DNA from: an uncultured Treponema sp.
Lineage (GTDB): Bacteria; Spirochaetota; Spirochaetia; Treponematales; Treponemataceae
NCBI GenBank assembly: GCA_947167745.1
Contig: CAMVJE010000006.1
Location: 1 to 64,000 of the forward strand
Reading direction: 5' to 3'
DNA: 64,000 nucleotides
The notes under the pieces: model-generated
Database searches by the model: none
Told to the model about the DNA's origin: nothing
Seen by the model: only the letters and a program-made list of their open reading frames with translations
In this document: positions 36,239 through 45,113 of the stretch, piece after piece
Layout: every line of letters begins with the position of its first letter
Numbering within the stretch: position 1 is the stretch's first letter
Translations under genes and position numbers: made by a program

Positions 36239-36540
36239 AAGTACCTCTATTTTTGAATCTAAATTTCAATATATTTTAATTATCGGTGAGATTGAATTAT
36301 TTGTAAATAGGGAAAAAAGGGGAAAAAAAGAGGGGGAAGTCTCCCCCTCGCTCCAATACCTCTCACTTCGCAGGAGAAGTCTGAGCAAGCTCCGCCTTCT
36401 CCGCTCCGTTCGGGTATTTGCGCTACCCTCTCTGCGGGGTAGGGAGTCGGTCGCCGGCAGGCGAACAAACTCGTGAGACGAGTTTGTAGACGAGTCTCGG
36501 TGAAGGCTGTGCCTGAACCGCAACCCCGCAACGCCCCCGT
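36239..36540. other. 302-bp gene-free spacer filled with hairpins
   Basis: Between the chemoreceptor and adk there is no credible gene; short open frames here are by-products of repeats. The spacer holds the chemoreceptor's 5' leader (36239-36300), a G-rich run with GAGGGGGA-AGTC-TCCCCCTC (36330-36349), a GC-rich stretch, and the two-hairpin element at 36439-36521 followed by CAACCCCGCAACGCCC up to the adk stop. Confidence 0.7.
36439..36521 (-). repeat. two-hairpin element, family B, intergenic copy
   Basis: Read on the minus strand: 31-nt box (36521-36491, beginning GCGGTTCAGGCACAGCC and ending CCGAGACTCG), TCT spacer, hairpin ACAAACTCGT-CTC-ACGAGTTTGT (36487-36465), hairpin TCGCC/GGCGA (36464-36451), then a CGACTCCCTAC box. 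The same order occurs in folE2 and murE with different stem sequences. Confidence 0.85.
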
Positions 36541-37173
36541 TTAGTTCTTCGGGAACTTTGATTTGAATTCGGCGAGCACTTTTTCTGGTGCTGGTTTTGC
36601 GTCTACATCAACGAGGTTGCCCTTGTTTTTGTAGAAGTCGATGAGCGGAGCTGTTGACTCACGGTAAACTTCGAGACGATGTTTGATTGACTCTGGTTTG
36701 TCGTCGTCGCGTGTGTAAAGCTCGCCGCCACATTTGTCGCATTTGCCTTCTACCTTTGGCTTGTTGTTTACGACATGGTACATCTGGCCGCAGTCTTTGC
36801 AGCAGATTCGTCCGCCAAGTCGCTCTACAACGGCATTGTCTTCGATGTCGAAATTAACGGCAGCGTCGATTTTTGCAAATCCTTCGAGAGCCTCAGCCTG
36901 AGGAATTGTGCGGGGGAAGCCGTCGAGAATGTAACCATTCTTTGTGTCGTCTTTTGAAAGGCGGTCTTTTACGAGACCGATTGTGATTTCATCGCTGACC
37001 AGGCCGCCGGCATCGATAATAGCCTTTGCTTTTTTGCCAAGCTCAGTGCCGTTCTTGATGTTCTCACGGAAAATGTCTCCGGTAGAGATGTGTGGAATTC
37101 CATAAGCCTGTGCGACTTCTTTTGCGAGAGTGCCTTTGCCAGCTCCCGGTGGTCCCAAGAAAATAAAGTTCAT
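36541..37173 (-). CDS. adk: adenylate kinase
   Basis: 210 residues from ATG 37173, chosen because CAGGAGC lies 7-8 bases upstream and the protein then opens directly with the P-loop GPPGAGKGT (residues 7-15). It interconverts AMP, ADP and ATP. The LID is of the long, zinc-binding kind: Cys at 124/125, 128, 145 and 148 (RICCKDCG, GKCDKCGG). GFPRTIPQAEAL and the AMP site HISTGDIFREN are normal. Confidence 0.96.
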   Translation of the reverse strand: MNFIFLGPPGAGKGTLAKEVAQAYGIPHISTGDIFRENIKNGTELGKKAKAIIDAGGLVSDEITIGLVKDRLSKDDTKNGYILDGFPRTIPQAEALEGFAKIDAAVNFDIEDNAVVERLGGRICCKDCGQMYHVVNNKPKVEGKCDKCGGELYTRDDDKPESIKHRLEVYRESTAPLIDFYKNKGNLVDVDAKPAPEKVLAEFKSKFPKN

Positions 37174-37269
37174 TTTTTGCTCCTGAATCGTCATTATCGG
37201 ACTTGCCCGACAAGTTACTTTATCATAAAAACAGGGATTGGGAAACAGAGAAACCTTAATTTTCCATTT

Positions 37270-39894
37270 TCAGCTTTCAATCTTCAAAAATCCAATTTCC
37301 GTGTTCCAGTTGAAGAGCGTTTTTTGGGCGGCGGTTACGAGAAGATTTTTGATTCGCTCCAGGTCTTCGTTGCCGACTGCGGAAGAAAGAGCCGTGCCGT
37401 ATGCAGAATTTTCTGAATCGAACCACTTGCTGATTTCGGCCTCGGAGATGCGGCGTTTTTCCGTGACGATTTTTGAGGCTGACTTCACCTTAAAGCCGTA
37501 TTTTTTAAAGCTCTCGGTGATGGTGTCAGCATTCCAGTTGAAGAGAGGATTTTCCTTGTCGCCGAAGAATTCGTTTTCGGCAAGCTCCATTTTCTTCAAT
37601 ATATATTCGAATTTCTGGGGAAGGCCTTCGGTATTGCCGGAAAGAACCTGATTTCGCACCAGGTCACTGATTCTCTGACCGTGGCAGGGAATTCGCTGGG
37701 AGATGATGACGGAAAATTCGTGTGAAATGAGAGAGATTCCCGCGTCAAGCGCGGGAATGACTGTTGAGTCAAACTCAGGTGTGCCAGGTGCGGGAATGAC
37801 AGAAGCGTCATGTCCGGGGATGACTGCGGTGGCAGAATGGCCATGTTCTGGGATGACAGAAGGGCCATGTTCGGGAATGACAGGAGTGTCATGTTCGGGC
37901 TTGACACGGACATCCCTTTCAACAATCTCCTTCAACGCGTAGGCCAGAACATCAGCAGAATCCTGACTGGTGAAGGGGTCGCGGAAGAAAATCCTGTCGA
38001 AAATAATGTCTTTCTTTGAAAAATCTTCGAGAATGGCTTTGAAATCTTTAGCCGAAAGATAGTTTTCTCGTGTCTCAGGGCGCACGGAAAGAAGGGGGCG
38101 GTCAAGGTCGTCCAGAGTGCGGCCGTACTGCTCCATGATTTCCTTTCCTTTCTGGCTTCGGCAGATTCCGCATGTGATTCCTTCAGGCGTTTTTCGGCTC
38201 ACATCCCAGAGCAAAAGTCCGTCGTCGGCGTTCCAGACAAGGCTTCGAGTGTGGCGGGTAAGCTGGGCAAGGTTTGTCATGGCATCCCGGATTGAAAGAA
38301 GAACTTCCGCCCGGTTTGAGTCCAAGCGGCTTCTCCAGGATTTATCGGCCTTGTCCAGGGCGCTTTCCTTCCGCTCGTCTTTTGGCGTAAAGGTGAGGTT
38401 TTCGGATTTGACCGTGTTGTTCTGATTGAAATTCTTGTTAATCCACCATTCCCCGATTGGATTTGAAAAATCACTGGCAAAATGAGGCAGGGGGTGCATT
38501 CCGCAAGAGGCTCCCGTTTCAGGCTTTTCCGGCTCAATGTTTTCCAGAATCGAAGAAATCTGCATTTCACGGCGGCTTAAAACTTCGTCCCGGATTTTTG
38601 CCTCGTAGCCCTGAGTTGTGGGCGTGTAAAAGACCCGGCCAACCAGTTCCGTGGGTAGATACTGCTGGGCGACCCAGTGATCCCGGTAAGCGTGGGGATA
38701 AAGATATCCGTCTCCGTGACCAAATCCTTCCGCATCCCGGCTGGAATCCCGCAAATGATTGGGAACTTCGGCATCTTCCTTTTCAACGGAAGCAAGGGCA
38801 TCAAAAAATGCCATACTGGAATTTGATTTTGGAGCCGTGGCAAGGTAAAGGGCGGCGTGAGCCAAATGATAGCGGCCTTCGGGAAGACCCACCCGGTCAA
38901 AAGCGTCGGCGCAGGCTGTCACAACGCCCAGAGCATAAGGGTCTGCCAGGCCCGTGTCCTCGCAGGCCGAAATCAACATTCTTCGGAAAATAAAATGAGG
39001 GTCTTCCCCGGCTCGAATCATGCGGGCAAGCCAATACATGGCGGCGTCCGGGTCTCGCCCCCGCAAAGATTTTATGAAGGCAGAGATTATGTCGTAGTGG
39101 TAGTCACCGTCACGGTCATAAAGCACGACTTTTTTCTGAATCGACTCTTCTGCCGTTTCCTTGGAAATGTAAATCGTGCTTCCGTAGGCCGGTTCCGGGA
39201 TTCGTCCGTCCGGGTTCCATTTTTCGGGAGTGGTCTCAACCGCAAGTTCCAGGGCATTGAGCAAACTTCTCGCATCTCCGTTGGCTGTGTCAACCAGATG
39301 TTCCAAAGCTCCCTTTTCAAATTCCACCTTCCAGTGGCCGTAGCCCCGCTCAACATCGCTGAGCGCCATTTTAGCGGCCTTGGTCAAATCTTCCTTTGTG
39401 AGGGCTTTGAGCTGAAAGACCCTTGAACGGCTGACCAGAGCCTTGTTGACTTCAAAAAAAGGATTTTCGGTGGTGGCTCCAATCAGGATTATCGTGCCGT
39501 TTTCCACCCAGGGCAAAAGTGCGTCCTGCTGGGCCTTGTTCCAGCGGTGAACTTCATCAACAAAAAGAATAGTTCTTCTATTATATAGCTTAAAAAAATC
39601 GTCTGCGTTTTTGATTGCCGTGCGGATGTCGGCGACACCCGTAAGAACTGCATTGAGCGTGATGAAATTTGATTTCGTGTGATTTGCGATGACGCGGGCA
39701 AGGGTAGTCTTTCCGGTTCCCGGCGGGCCGTAAAAAATAACGGAAGTGAGCTGGTCAGCGGCAATGGCACGGCGCAAAAGCCGTCCCTTTCCAACTATAT
39801 GATCCTGCCCGATGTACTCGTCTAAATTCCGTGGTCTCATGCGGGCAGCGAGAGGCTGCTTTTCATTTTTTGAATTGTCAAAAAGGTCTGCCAT
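37270..39894 (-). CDS. rarA: RarA-like AAA+ ATPase fused to an uncharacterised C-terminal domain
   Basis: 874 residues from ATG 39894, whose A overlaps the upstream stop (TAATG). Residues ~1-430 are a clamp-loader-like RarA/MgsA ATPase: Walker A GPPGTGKT (56-63), [10 protein letters not shown], and [13 protein letters not shown], acting at stalled replication forks. Residues ~440-874 are the extra domain of the known RarA/unknown-domain fusion family, of unknown activity. Residues ~661-720 are a tandem, low-complexity insertion (repeated [22 protein letters not shown] units) from a DNA repeat. Without that insert the length would be ~815. Confidence 0.9.
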   Translation of the reverse strand: MADLFDNSKNEKQPLAARMRPRNLDEYIGQDHIVGKGRLLRRAIAADQLTSVIFYGPPGTGKTTLARVIANHTKSNFITLNAVLTGVADIRTAIKNADDFFKLYNRRTILFVDEVHRWNKAQQDALLPWVENGTIILIGATTENPFFEVNKALVSRSRVFQLKALTKEDLTKAAKMALSDVERGYGHWKVEFEKGALEHLVDTANGDARSLLNALELAVETTPEKWNPDGRIPEPAYGSTIYISKETAEESIQKKVVLYDRDGDYHYDIISAFIKSLRGRDPDAAMYWLARMIRAGEDPHFIFRRMLISACEDTGLADPYALGVVTACADAFDRVGLPEGRYHLAHAALYLATAPKSNSSMAFFDALASVEKEDAEVPNHLRDSSRDAEGFGHGDGYLYPHAYRDHWVAQQYLPTELVGRVFYTPTTQGYEAKIRDEVLSRREMQISSILENIEPEKPETGASCGMHPLPHFASDFSNPIGEWWINKNFNQNNTVKSENLTFTPKDERKESALDKADKSWRSRLDSNRAEVLLSIRDAMTNLAQLTRHTRSLVWNADDGLLLWDVSRKTPEGITCGICRSQKGKEIMEQYGRTLDDLDRPLLSVRPETRENYLSAKDFKAILEDFSKKDIIFDRIFFRDPFTSQDSADVLAYALKEIVERDVRVKPEHDTPVIPEHGPSVIPEHGHSATAVIPGHDASVIPAPGTPEFDSTVIPALDAGISLISHEFSVIISQRIPCHGQRISDLVRNQVLSGNTEGLPQKFEYILKKMELAENEFFGDKENPLFNWNADTITESFKKYGFKVKSASKIVTEKRRISEAEISKWFDSENSAYGTALSSAVGNEDLERIKNLLVTAAQKTLFNWNTEIGFLKIES
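37731..37912. repeat. tandem 'cgggaatgac' repeats, family C, in frame inside rarA
   Basis: About seven degenerate ~21-base units (for example ccatgttcgggaatgacag) run through this part of rarA. The first is a palindromic form, GATTCCCGCGTCAAGCGCGGGAAT, split here as GATTCCCGCG and CGCGGGAATG arms around TCAAG. Units of three-codon multiples keep the frame and yield VIPxxG/D peptides. Similar 'attcccgcg' palindromes are dispersed repeats in other bacteria. Confidence 0.8.
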
Positions 39895-40970
39895 TACTCC
39901 CTGTTCCACTGAGTCTTTGATGCGAAATATGACCAAAGACCGATGTTTTTAAATGAAGCCGATGTGCTTTGTGTTGTTGAAGAAGCAAAAATTGTGTTAG
40001 CAGCTTCGCTTTTGGAAGGATCGTATACTAAGAGTGCCCAAATTTCATAATATGAAGACAATGCAGAATCAGCGTTTGTAGAGAAACTTGCATAGCCACT
40101 TTTTGGAATAGTTTTGTCTGAGTCAGAAAATGGTGTATGTGCGATTCCTTTTTTTGTGCCAATCAAAAGGTAATCACTTGTTTTAGCCAGAGAATAGACT
40201 TCTCCTTTACCGATTGATACAGAAGTCCAAGAGGTGCTGCCATCCTTTAAATACGACACATTTTCTCCAGAACATGTATATATACAAGTTGCATCTGAAT
40301 TCATTGATTCATTTGAAGTCATTGCATAATTGTCAGAGAAGTAAACAGCGTTATTAAAGTATGTGCATGACTTTGTTGATTTTGTAGGTGTTGTGGCTGG
40401 TGTACTTGAGCCTAGCGTCATTGGTGTTACTGTTGATAATTGGTTAGTTCCATTTAATTCATAAACAACTTCACCAATTCGATAGTAGGCTTTTCGGTTG
40501 CCTTTTTTGGGAGTATTTGTACAAAAAAGAATGGCGGCTGATGAAGAATATGAAGCAGAGTAAATTTGTGTCCAAGTGCCGTCAGAGTAGCAATATACGG
40601 ATCTTTTTTCATAAACCATGTTGCCACTATCGTTTTTAACGGGAGTGCTGAATACGAGAGCATACAAATAGGTTGAATCTGCGGCCAAACTGTGAACAAC
40701 TCCATCGGGCTTTGAGAATTTTGTGAAAGTCTTTCTTTCGGTATAGTCACTCAGGGTTCTGTAATAAATCTCGCCGGTTGATGTGAAAACCTTTTCGCCT
40801 TCACTGTCTGCGTAGCGGATAATGCTCTTAATATCACCAGAAACAACTGCATCAGCAAGTTTTACTTCTTTTCGGATTTCATCAAAAATGACTCCAGTGC
40901 AGGAAGAGAATAAGGAAATGATTGTCGCTGAAATTATGGTGAAAATTATTCTTAAATTAAATTTTTTCAT
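39894..40970 (-). CDS. lipoprotein of unknown function
   Basis: 358 residues with a lipoprotein signal (lipobox ending at C24, LFSSCTG). The mature part is beta-rich with repeated short blocks containing Tyr and Ser (TYLYALVFSTPV, SDYLLIGTKKGIAHTPF), which might form a beta-propeller like a small WD/Kelch fold; this is a guess. It lies 15 bases downstream of an outer-membrane-like protein and overlaps the rarA start by one base. Confidence 0.7.
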   Translation of the reverse strand: MKKFNLRIIFTIISATIISLFSSCTGVIFDEIRKEVKLADAVVSGDIKSIIRYADSEGEKVFTSTGEIYYRTLSDYTERKTFTKFSKPDGVVHSLAADSTYLYALVFSTPVKNDSGNMVYEKRSVYCYSDGTWTQIYSASYSSSAAILFCTNTPKKGNRKAYYRIGEVVYELNGTNQLSTVTPMTLGSSTPATTPTKSTKSCTYFNNAVYFSDNYAMTSNESMNSDATCIYTCSGENVSYLKDGSTSWTSVSIGKGEVYSLAKTSDYLLIGTKKGIAHTPFSDSDKTIPKSGYASFSTNADSALSSYYEIWALLVYDPSKSEAANTIFASSTTQSTSASFKNIGLWSYFASKTQWNRE

Positions 40971-40985
40971 TTTTATACTATCCTG

Positions 40986-41633
40986 TTAGAAGTGGTATCG
41001 GGCTGAAATTGCAAATGAGCCAAATATTCCGTAATCGTTGTATTGTGGATCGCTATACCACTGAGGCATATACATAAAGTCTCCCTCTGCTCCAAAAGAC
41101 CAGCTTGGTGTAGCCCGATAGAAAACACCTGCAGAACCTCTGAGTATCAAACCTGGAAAATATGTTCGGCTGAGGTAGTTTTCCATTGCTGCACCAACGC
41201 CTAATGTAATTGGGAATTCGAATTTCTTGAAAGTCGGCTGAATCGTAGTGTTTAAAACAAGCGGAATGTAAGTGAAAATATTTTCGCCGATGGTCGGATG
41301 ATAACCGAAATAAACATCGATTCCAACAGCCCACCAGTTTGTAATGAATCTGTGGTAACCGAGAGAGCCTGAACCGCCGATTGCGAGTTTGCCTTCTTTA
41401 TAGAGTGGCCATGAGCCACCAAAATTTAAGGGCCATGAAACCATGAGCCCGATTTTTATGTATTGATCACCTGGTTCGTTTAGATTATCTGTTGTTTTTA
41501 TAGAAATACTGTTTTCTTCTTCTGGTTTTTCCTGATCGATGTCATCGTTTGTGTTGATTTCAGCATCATCATCTGCAAAAGCAAAAGATGAAATCATAAA
41601 GAGAGCGCAAAAAAGCGCAATAAAGCGTTTCAT
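40986..41633 (-). CDS. outer-membrane beta-barrel-like protein
   Basis: 215 residues with a signal peptide (MKRFIALFCALFMISSFAFA) followed by an acidic linker (~20-50) and a beta-rich domain with alternating hydrophobic strands ending in an aromatic residue (ISARYHF), as in outer-membrane barrels. Likely an eight-strand porin-like or OmpA-like barrel; no family named. It is upstream of the lipoprotein gene on the same strand and divergent from folD. Confidence 0.65.
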   Translation of the reverse strand: MKRFIALFCALFMISSFAFADDDAEINTNDDIDQEKPEEENSISIKTTDNLNEPGDQYIKIGLMVSWPLNFGGSWPLYKEGKLAIGGSGSLGYHRFITNWWAVGIDVYFGYHPTIGENIFTYIPLVLNTTIQPTFKKFEFPITLGVGAAMENYLSRTYFPGLILRGSAGVFYRATPSWSFGAEGDFMYMPQWYSDPQYNDYGIFGSFAISARYHF

Positions 41634-41739
41634 AAATCCTCGTTATGTTTAAATAATAGATAGTAATTTTACTGAAAATAGAGTATATTTTCAATTCTAA
41701 GTTACATATAAAAGAAAACAATCAAGAAGAGGTTACAAA

Positions 41740-42618
41740 ATGAGTGCACAGATTATCGACGGAAAGCAGATTGCATTGGATGTTCGCGCGGGCGTTGCCG
41801 AAAAAGTGGCAGCCCTCAAAGCAAAGGGAATCACCCCCTGCCTGGCGGTTGTTCTCGTGGGCGAAAATCCTGCCAGCGTGAGCTATGTCACTGGAAAGCG
41901 AAAGGCCCTGGCAGAGGCTGGAATGGCTGACAAAAGCGTAGAGCTTCCAGAAAACACAAGCGAAGAAGATTTGCTCGCTTTAATCGACAAACTCAACAAA
42001 GACGATTCTGTTCACGGAATTTTGGTTCAGCTTCCTCTTCCAAAACACATAAACGAAGACAAGGTGATTATGGCAATCTCTCCCGAAAAGGATGTTGACG
42101 GCTTCCACCCTGTCAATGTGGGAAATCTCGTAATCGGCAAAAAAGCCTTCCTTCCATGTACTCCCCACGGAATCATTGTTCTTCTTGAGCGCATGGGAAT
42201 CGAGACGAGCGGAAAGCACGCCGTCGTAATCGGCCGCTCAAACATCGTCGGAAAGCCGGTCTCACTTCTCCTCGCCCGAAAGGAAACTAACTGCACGGTC
42301 ACAATCTGCCACACAGGAACAAAAAACATGGCAGAAATCACCCGTCAGGCAGACATCCTGATTGCGGCTTCAGGCCATCCCCACACAGTCACAGCCGACA
42401 TGGTTAAGGACGGAGCGGTTGTAATTGATGTTGGCGTAAACCGAATCCCGGACAGCACAAAAAAGAGCGGCTTCCGCTTAATCGGTGACTGCGACTTTGA
42501 AGACCTCAAAGAAAAAGCCAGCTACATCACCCCGGTTCCAGGCGGAGTCGGCCCAATGACTATTGCGATGCTCATGTATAATACGCTAGAGGCTGCGGAG
42601 GCAGCTTCAGTAGAATAA
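41740..42618 (+). CDS. folD: bifunctional methylene-THF dehydrogenase / methenyl-THF cyclohydrolase
   Basis: 292-residue FolD interconverting 5,10-methylene-, methenyl- and 10-formyl-THF with NADP. Motifs: [16 protein letters not shown] with the catalytic Lys region, [24 protein letters not shown], the nucleotide loop [17 protein letters not shown], and [15 protein letters not shown]. An AAGAGG site precedes the ATG. It supplies methylene-THF, substrate of MetF encoded in the 23-kb region, and lies upstream of folE2. Confidence 0.96.
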   Translation: MSAQIIDGKQIALDVRAGVAEKVAALKAKGITPCLAVVLVGENPASVSYVTGKRKALAEAGMADKSVELPENTSEEDLLALIDKLNKDDSVHGILVQLPLPKHINEDKVIMAISPEKDVDGFHPVNVGNLVIGKKAFLPCTPHGIIVLLERMGIETSGKHAVVIGRSNIVGKPVSLLLARKETNCTVTICHTGTKNMAEITRQADILIAASGHPHTVTADMVKDGAVVIDVGVNRIPDSTKKSGFRLIGDCDFEDLKEKASYITPVPGGVGPMTIAMLMYNTLEAAEAASVE

Positions 42619-42633
42619 AAAGGAGAAGATTTT

Positions 42634-43092
42634 ATGAAAAAATTATTTGTTATTTGTGCAGTTCTTTTGACAGCCTGCTCTCTAATCAGTGCCAGACCCA
42701 AAATTAAAGCACTTGACTGTATCAATGATGAAAGTTTTACAAAATTTTCAACGGACGAAGATTTGAGCTGGCTTGAAGGAAAATGGGAATTACTCGGCTG
42801 GCAGGTTGATAACCACGGAAAATGGGAAGACAATACAAAGGCCTGGAAATATCAATATTTAAAAATTGACGGGAAATCAAAGGATTCCAAACTTACTCAA
42901 GAAACAAAAAATTCAAAAGACGGTAAAGTTTCCACTTCAGAATTCACTGTCGAAAAATATTTCAACATGAATAACCATGTAAAAGGCCACTTTAACAAGG
43001 TTAATCCGGAAAAAAATATTCTTGTGCTTAGAAGAGAATTTGCCAGAGATGAAAAAGTTCTCTTCTATTTTGTATTTACAAAAAAGAAATAA
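42634..43092 (+). CDS. small secreted or lipoprotein, unknown function
   Basis: 152 residues. The N-terminus MKKLFVICAVLLTACSLISA can be read as a lipobox (LLTAC, C15) or as an ordinary signal peptide cleaved after A20. The mature part has WLEGKWELLGWQVDNHGKW and a later beta pattern, reminiscent of small lipocalin-like or META-like barrels, but not firmly so. Its stop shares a base with the folE2 start (TAATG), so it is translated in the folD-folE2 operon despite no obvious folate role. Confidence 0.65.
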   Translation: MKKLFVICAVLLTACSLISARPKIKALDCINDESFTKFSTDEDLSWLEGKWELLGWQVDNHGKWEDNTKAWKYQYLKIDGKSKDSKLTQETKNSKDGKVSTSEFTVEKYFNMNNHVKGHFNKVNPEKNILVLRREFARDEKVLFYFVFTKKK

Positions 43093-44012
43093 TGATAGAC
43101 ATCCAGTCCACTCCCGACACAAGGGCCGTTCCCCTTCAGAAAGTCGGCGTTAAAAATGTAAAATATCCGATTCAGGTTCTCGACAAGAGCCGCAAAAAGC
43201 AGAACACTACCGGCACGGTCAATCTTTTCGTCAATCTGCCCCACAATTTCAAGGGCACTCACATGAGCCGCTTCATCGAAGTTTTTCACAAACATCACAA
43301 CGACATTTCCATGAACAATTTCCTTGAGATGCTGGAAGAAATCCGCTCAAAACTGGACGCGGAGCGTGCTTTCGGGCGAATCACTTTCCCTTATTTCATC
43401 GAAAAATCCGCCCCGGTCACAAAATCCGCCGGCCTTATGGAATACACCTGCTCTTATGAAGGCGAAGTATCAATTCATAATGAGGGGGAAAGCCTTCCCC
43501 CTGGGCTTCAAGCTTCGCTTTCACCCACACCCCCATCTGCGGACAGCGGTTCAGGCACAGCCTTCACCGAGACTCGCTCAAAACCTGTCTCACAGGTTTT
43601 GTCCCCGCAAGCGGGGTCGCTCCCTACCCGCAACGCCCGCTTTTTCATCTCCATCAAAGTACCGGTTGCGACCCTTTGTCCTTGTTCTAAGGCTATTTCT
43701 GAATATGGCGCGCACAATCAGCGGGGCTTTGTTAAGGTCAAAGTGCTTTACAGCAAGTTTTTCTGGATTGAGGATGTGATTTCTATGATTGAGGAATGTG
43801 CATCAACGCCTCTTTATTCGGTTCTCAAACGCAAGGACGAAAAATTCGTCACGGAACACGCCTACGACAATCCCCGCTTCGTCGAAGACGTGGTGCGGGA
43901 AGTCTACCTTGGCTTAAAGAAAATGGATTTTAAATGGTTCACCGTGGAAGCCGAAACCGAAGAGTCGATACACTTCCATAACGCATATGCATGTGCTGAG
44001 TTCGGGGAATAA
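43092..44012 (+). CDS. folE2: GTP cyclohydrolase FolE2, with in-frame repeat insertion
   Basis: 306-residue type IB GTP cyclohydrolase I, which starts folate synthesis by converting GTP to dihydroneopterin triphosphate, using varied metals rather than strictly zinc. Motifs: QSTPDTRAVPLQKVGV, GTHMSRFIEVF, the Cys-containing VPVATLCPCSK, and ESIHFHNAYAC. The family is normally ~255-260 residues; the extra ~50 residues are at 130-182 and coincide with repeat DNA (43479-43637), inserted between SYEGEVSIHN and RFFISIKVPV, two adjacent beta strands. Frame is intact and the conserved parts look undamaged, so the protein may remain active. Confidence 0.93.
   Translation: MIDIQSTPDTRAVPLQKVGVKNVKYPIQVLDKSRKKQNTTGTVNLFVNLPHNFKGTHMSRFIEVFHKHHNDISMNNFLEMLEEIRSKLDAERAFGRITFPYFIEKSAPVTKSAGLMEYTCSYEGEVSIHNEGESLPPGLQASLSPTPPSADSGSGTAFTETRSKPVSQVLSPQAGSLPTRNARFFISIKVPVATLCPCSKAISEYGAHNQRGFVKVKVLYSKFFWIEDVISMIEECASTPLYSVLKRKDEKFVTEHAYDNPRFVEDVVREVYLGLKKMDFKWFTVEAETEESIHFHNAYACAEFGE
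43546..43627 (+). repeat. two-hairpin element, family B, in frame inside folE2
   Basis: 31-nt box at 43546-43576, CT spacer, hairpin CAAAACCTGT-CTC-ACAGGTTTTG (43579-43601), hairpin CCCCGC-AA-GCGGGG (43603-43616) and TCGCTCCCTAC (43617-43627). A further hairpin GGGGGAA-AGCC-TTCCCCC lies upstream at about 43483-43500 within the same insertion. Read in frame it encodes SGSGTAFTETRSK and on. Confidence 0.9.
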
Positions 44013-44039
44013 ATTCCGCGAGAATTGTGAAGCGCAAGG

Positions 44040-44124
44040 GATTGTAGTGGTGCGCGGAGCGCATTACGAAGTAACGGAGCGGTAGCGGAGCCACGAAAAG
44101 CCCGGCGGCGAAGCCGATGCGCCC
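44040..44124. repeat. GC-rich palindromic repeat, family A, intergenic copy 2
   Basis: Between folE2 and the M15 gene: TGCGC-GGA-GCGCA, TTAC-GAA-GTAA, then GGAGCGGTAGCGGAGCCACG and CGGC-GAA-GCCG near the end, finishing GATGCGCCC. The middle resembles GCGGCAGCGGAACCCCG at 19.1 kb, and hairpin arms differ from the other copies while staying paired. Confidence 0.65.
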
Positions 44125-44143
44125 AATTTCTAACTCCTAACTT

Positions 44144-45097
44144 CTAATTGCTAATTTTTACTAACTCTGGGTGGTACTCAAAGTGCATGTTGTCGAAGAT
44201 TACCCAGTAACCGCCCCAAATAAAGCCTTCTTCTTCAAAAATGCGGATAACTTCGTCGCCGGGAGTCCAGCGTTTTTCAAGCGGAATCATCATCCATTTG
44301 TCGCCGAGGCGATCTTTTTCCCAGCCCCAGTATATTGCCCGGCCGTTCAGTCTTTTTGGCAGCAGGTCGATTGCGATTCCGTATGAGTGGAAGGATTTTC
44401 GTGAGGTTTCGGCGATTTCCCGCCAGTGGTATGCGTCTGCACTTTTGAGGGTGTCGATAAATTTTTTTACCTTTGGATTTGATTTTTGCGCCAGGATTTT
44501 TTTCTCTACATTTTTGAGATGGTCGTAAATTCGCTCATGGATTTTTGTGCTTTTTCCTAAAAAGGTCGTTTTTATGATATGGTCTTCGATAATTACGCGT
44601 GATTTTGCAGAATACAGCCAGTCAAAAAAGAACATGGGTGTGCCGCCCGCATTTTTACGGTTTTCCGTGGAGCCGAAATTTCTGATTTGTTCGATTTCTT
44701 CTTTTGTATAAGTGCTTGGGTCGCGGAGAGTGTTTTCGTAACGGTACCGAAGAATCCAGTATTTTTCTTTGTTGGCAAGCTCTTCTTTTGGCAAAAGTCT
44801 GCCGCCAGCCCAGTAAAAAACCGCGTTTTTCTTTTTTTTGGGTTTTGCAGTGCGGTCAAAATAAAGGTCGGCTGTCATTTCGATTTTCCAGTCACCGACT
44901 TCCATATCGTAAAGGGCAGTGTATTCGATATCGGGGTAAAAGCACATGAATTCCTTTATTTCGGGCGGGCAGAAGGCGTGAAACTGTTTTTGAGCAGAAG
45001 CTATAGTAAGTGAAGAATTTGCTTTTTCTTGTGAGAAGAGACTGAGAGAAAAAAGTGCGAAAATTGTCAGGAAAAAAAATCGTTTCACGGAAAGCAA
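44144..45097 (-). CDS. M15-family D-Ala-D-Ala carboxypeptidase-like protein
   Basis: 317 residues with a signal peptide (~1-22). The C-terminal ~120 residues carry the M15/VanY zinc site: HSYGIAIDLLP (His and Asp ligands) and DNMHFEYHPEL (last His). This suggests a periplasmic peptidase trimming peptidoglycan stem peptides. The N-terminal ~190 residues are not assigned. It follows murD by 16 bases on the same strand, consistent with a cell-wall role. Confidence 0.85.
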   Translation of the reverse strand: MLSVKRFFFLTIFALFSLSLFSQEKANSSLTIASAQKQFHAFCPPEIKEFMCFYPDIEYTALYDMEVGDWKIEMTADLYFDRTAKPKKKKNAVFYWAGGRLLPKEELANKEKYWILRYRYENTLRDPSTYTKEEIEQIRNFGSTENRKNAGGTPMFFFDWLYSAKSRVIIEDHIIKTTFLGKSTKIHERIYDHLKNVEKKILAQKSNPKVKKFIDTLKSADAYHWREIAETSRKSFHSYGIAIDLLPKRLNGRAIYWGWEKDRLGDKWMMIPLEKRWTPGDEVIRIFEEEGFIWGGYWVIFDNMHFEYHPELVKISN

Positions 45098-45113
45098 AAC
45101 CCTTCTCCTCTTT

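Noticed and set aside
36266..36531. Short open frames of about 85 codons in the 36.3-36.5 kb spacer
   Set aside because: They are by-products of the repeat elements, which are open in several frames; no ribosome site or family match.
37731..37912. CRISPR-like direct repeats in rarA
   Set aside because: Units are ~21 bases with no unique spacers, lie in frame within a gene, and no cas genes are in the window.
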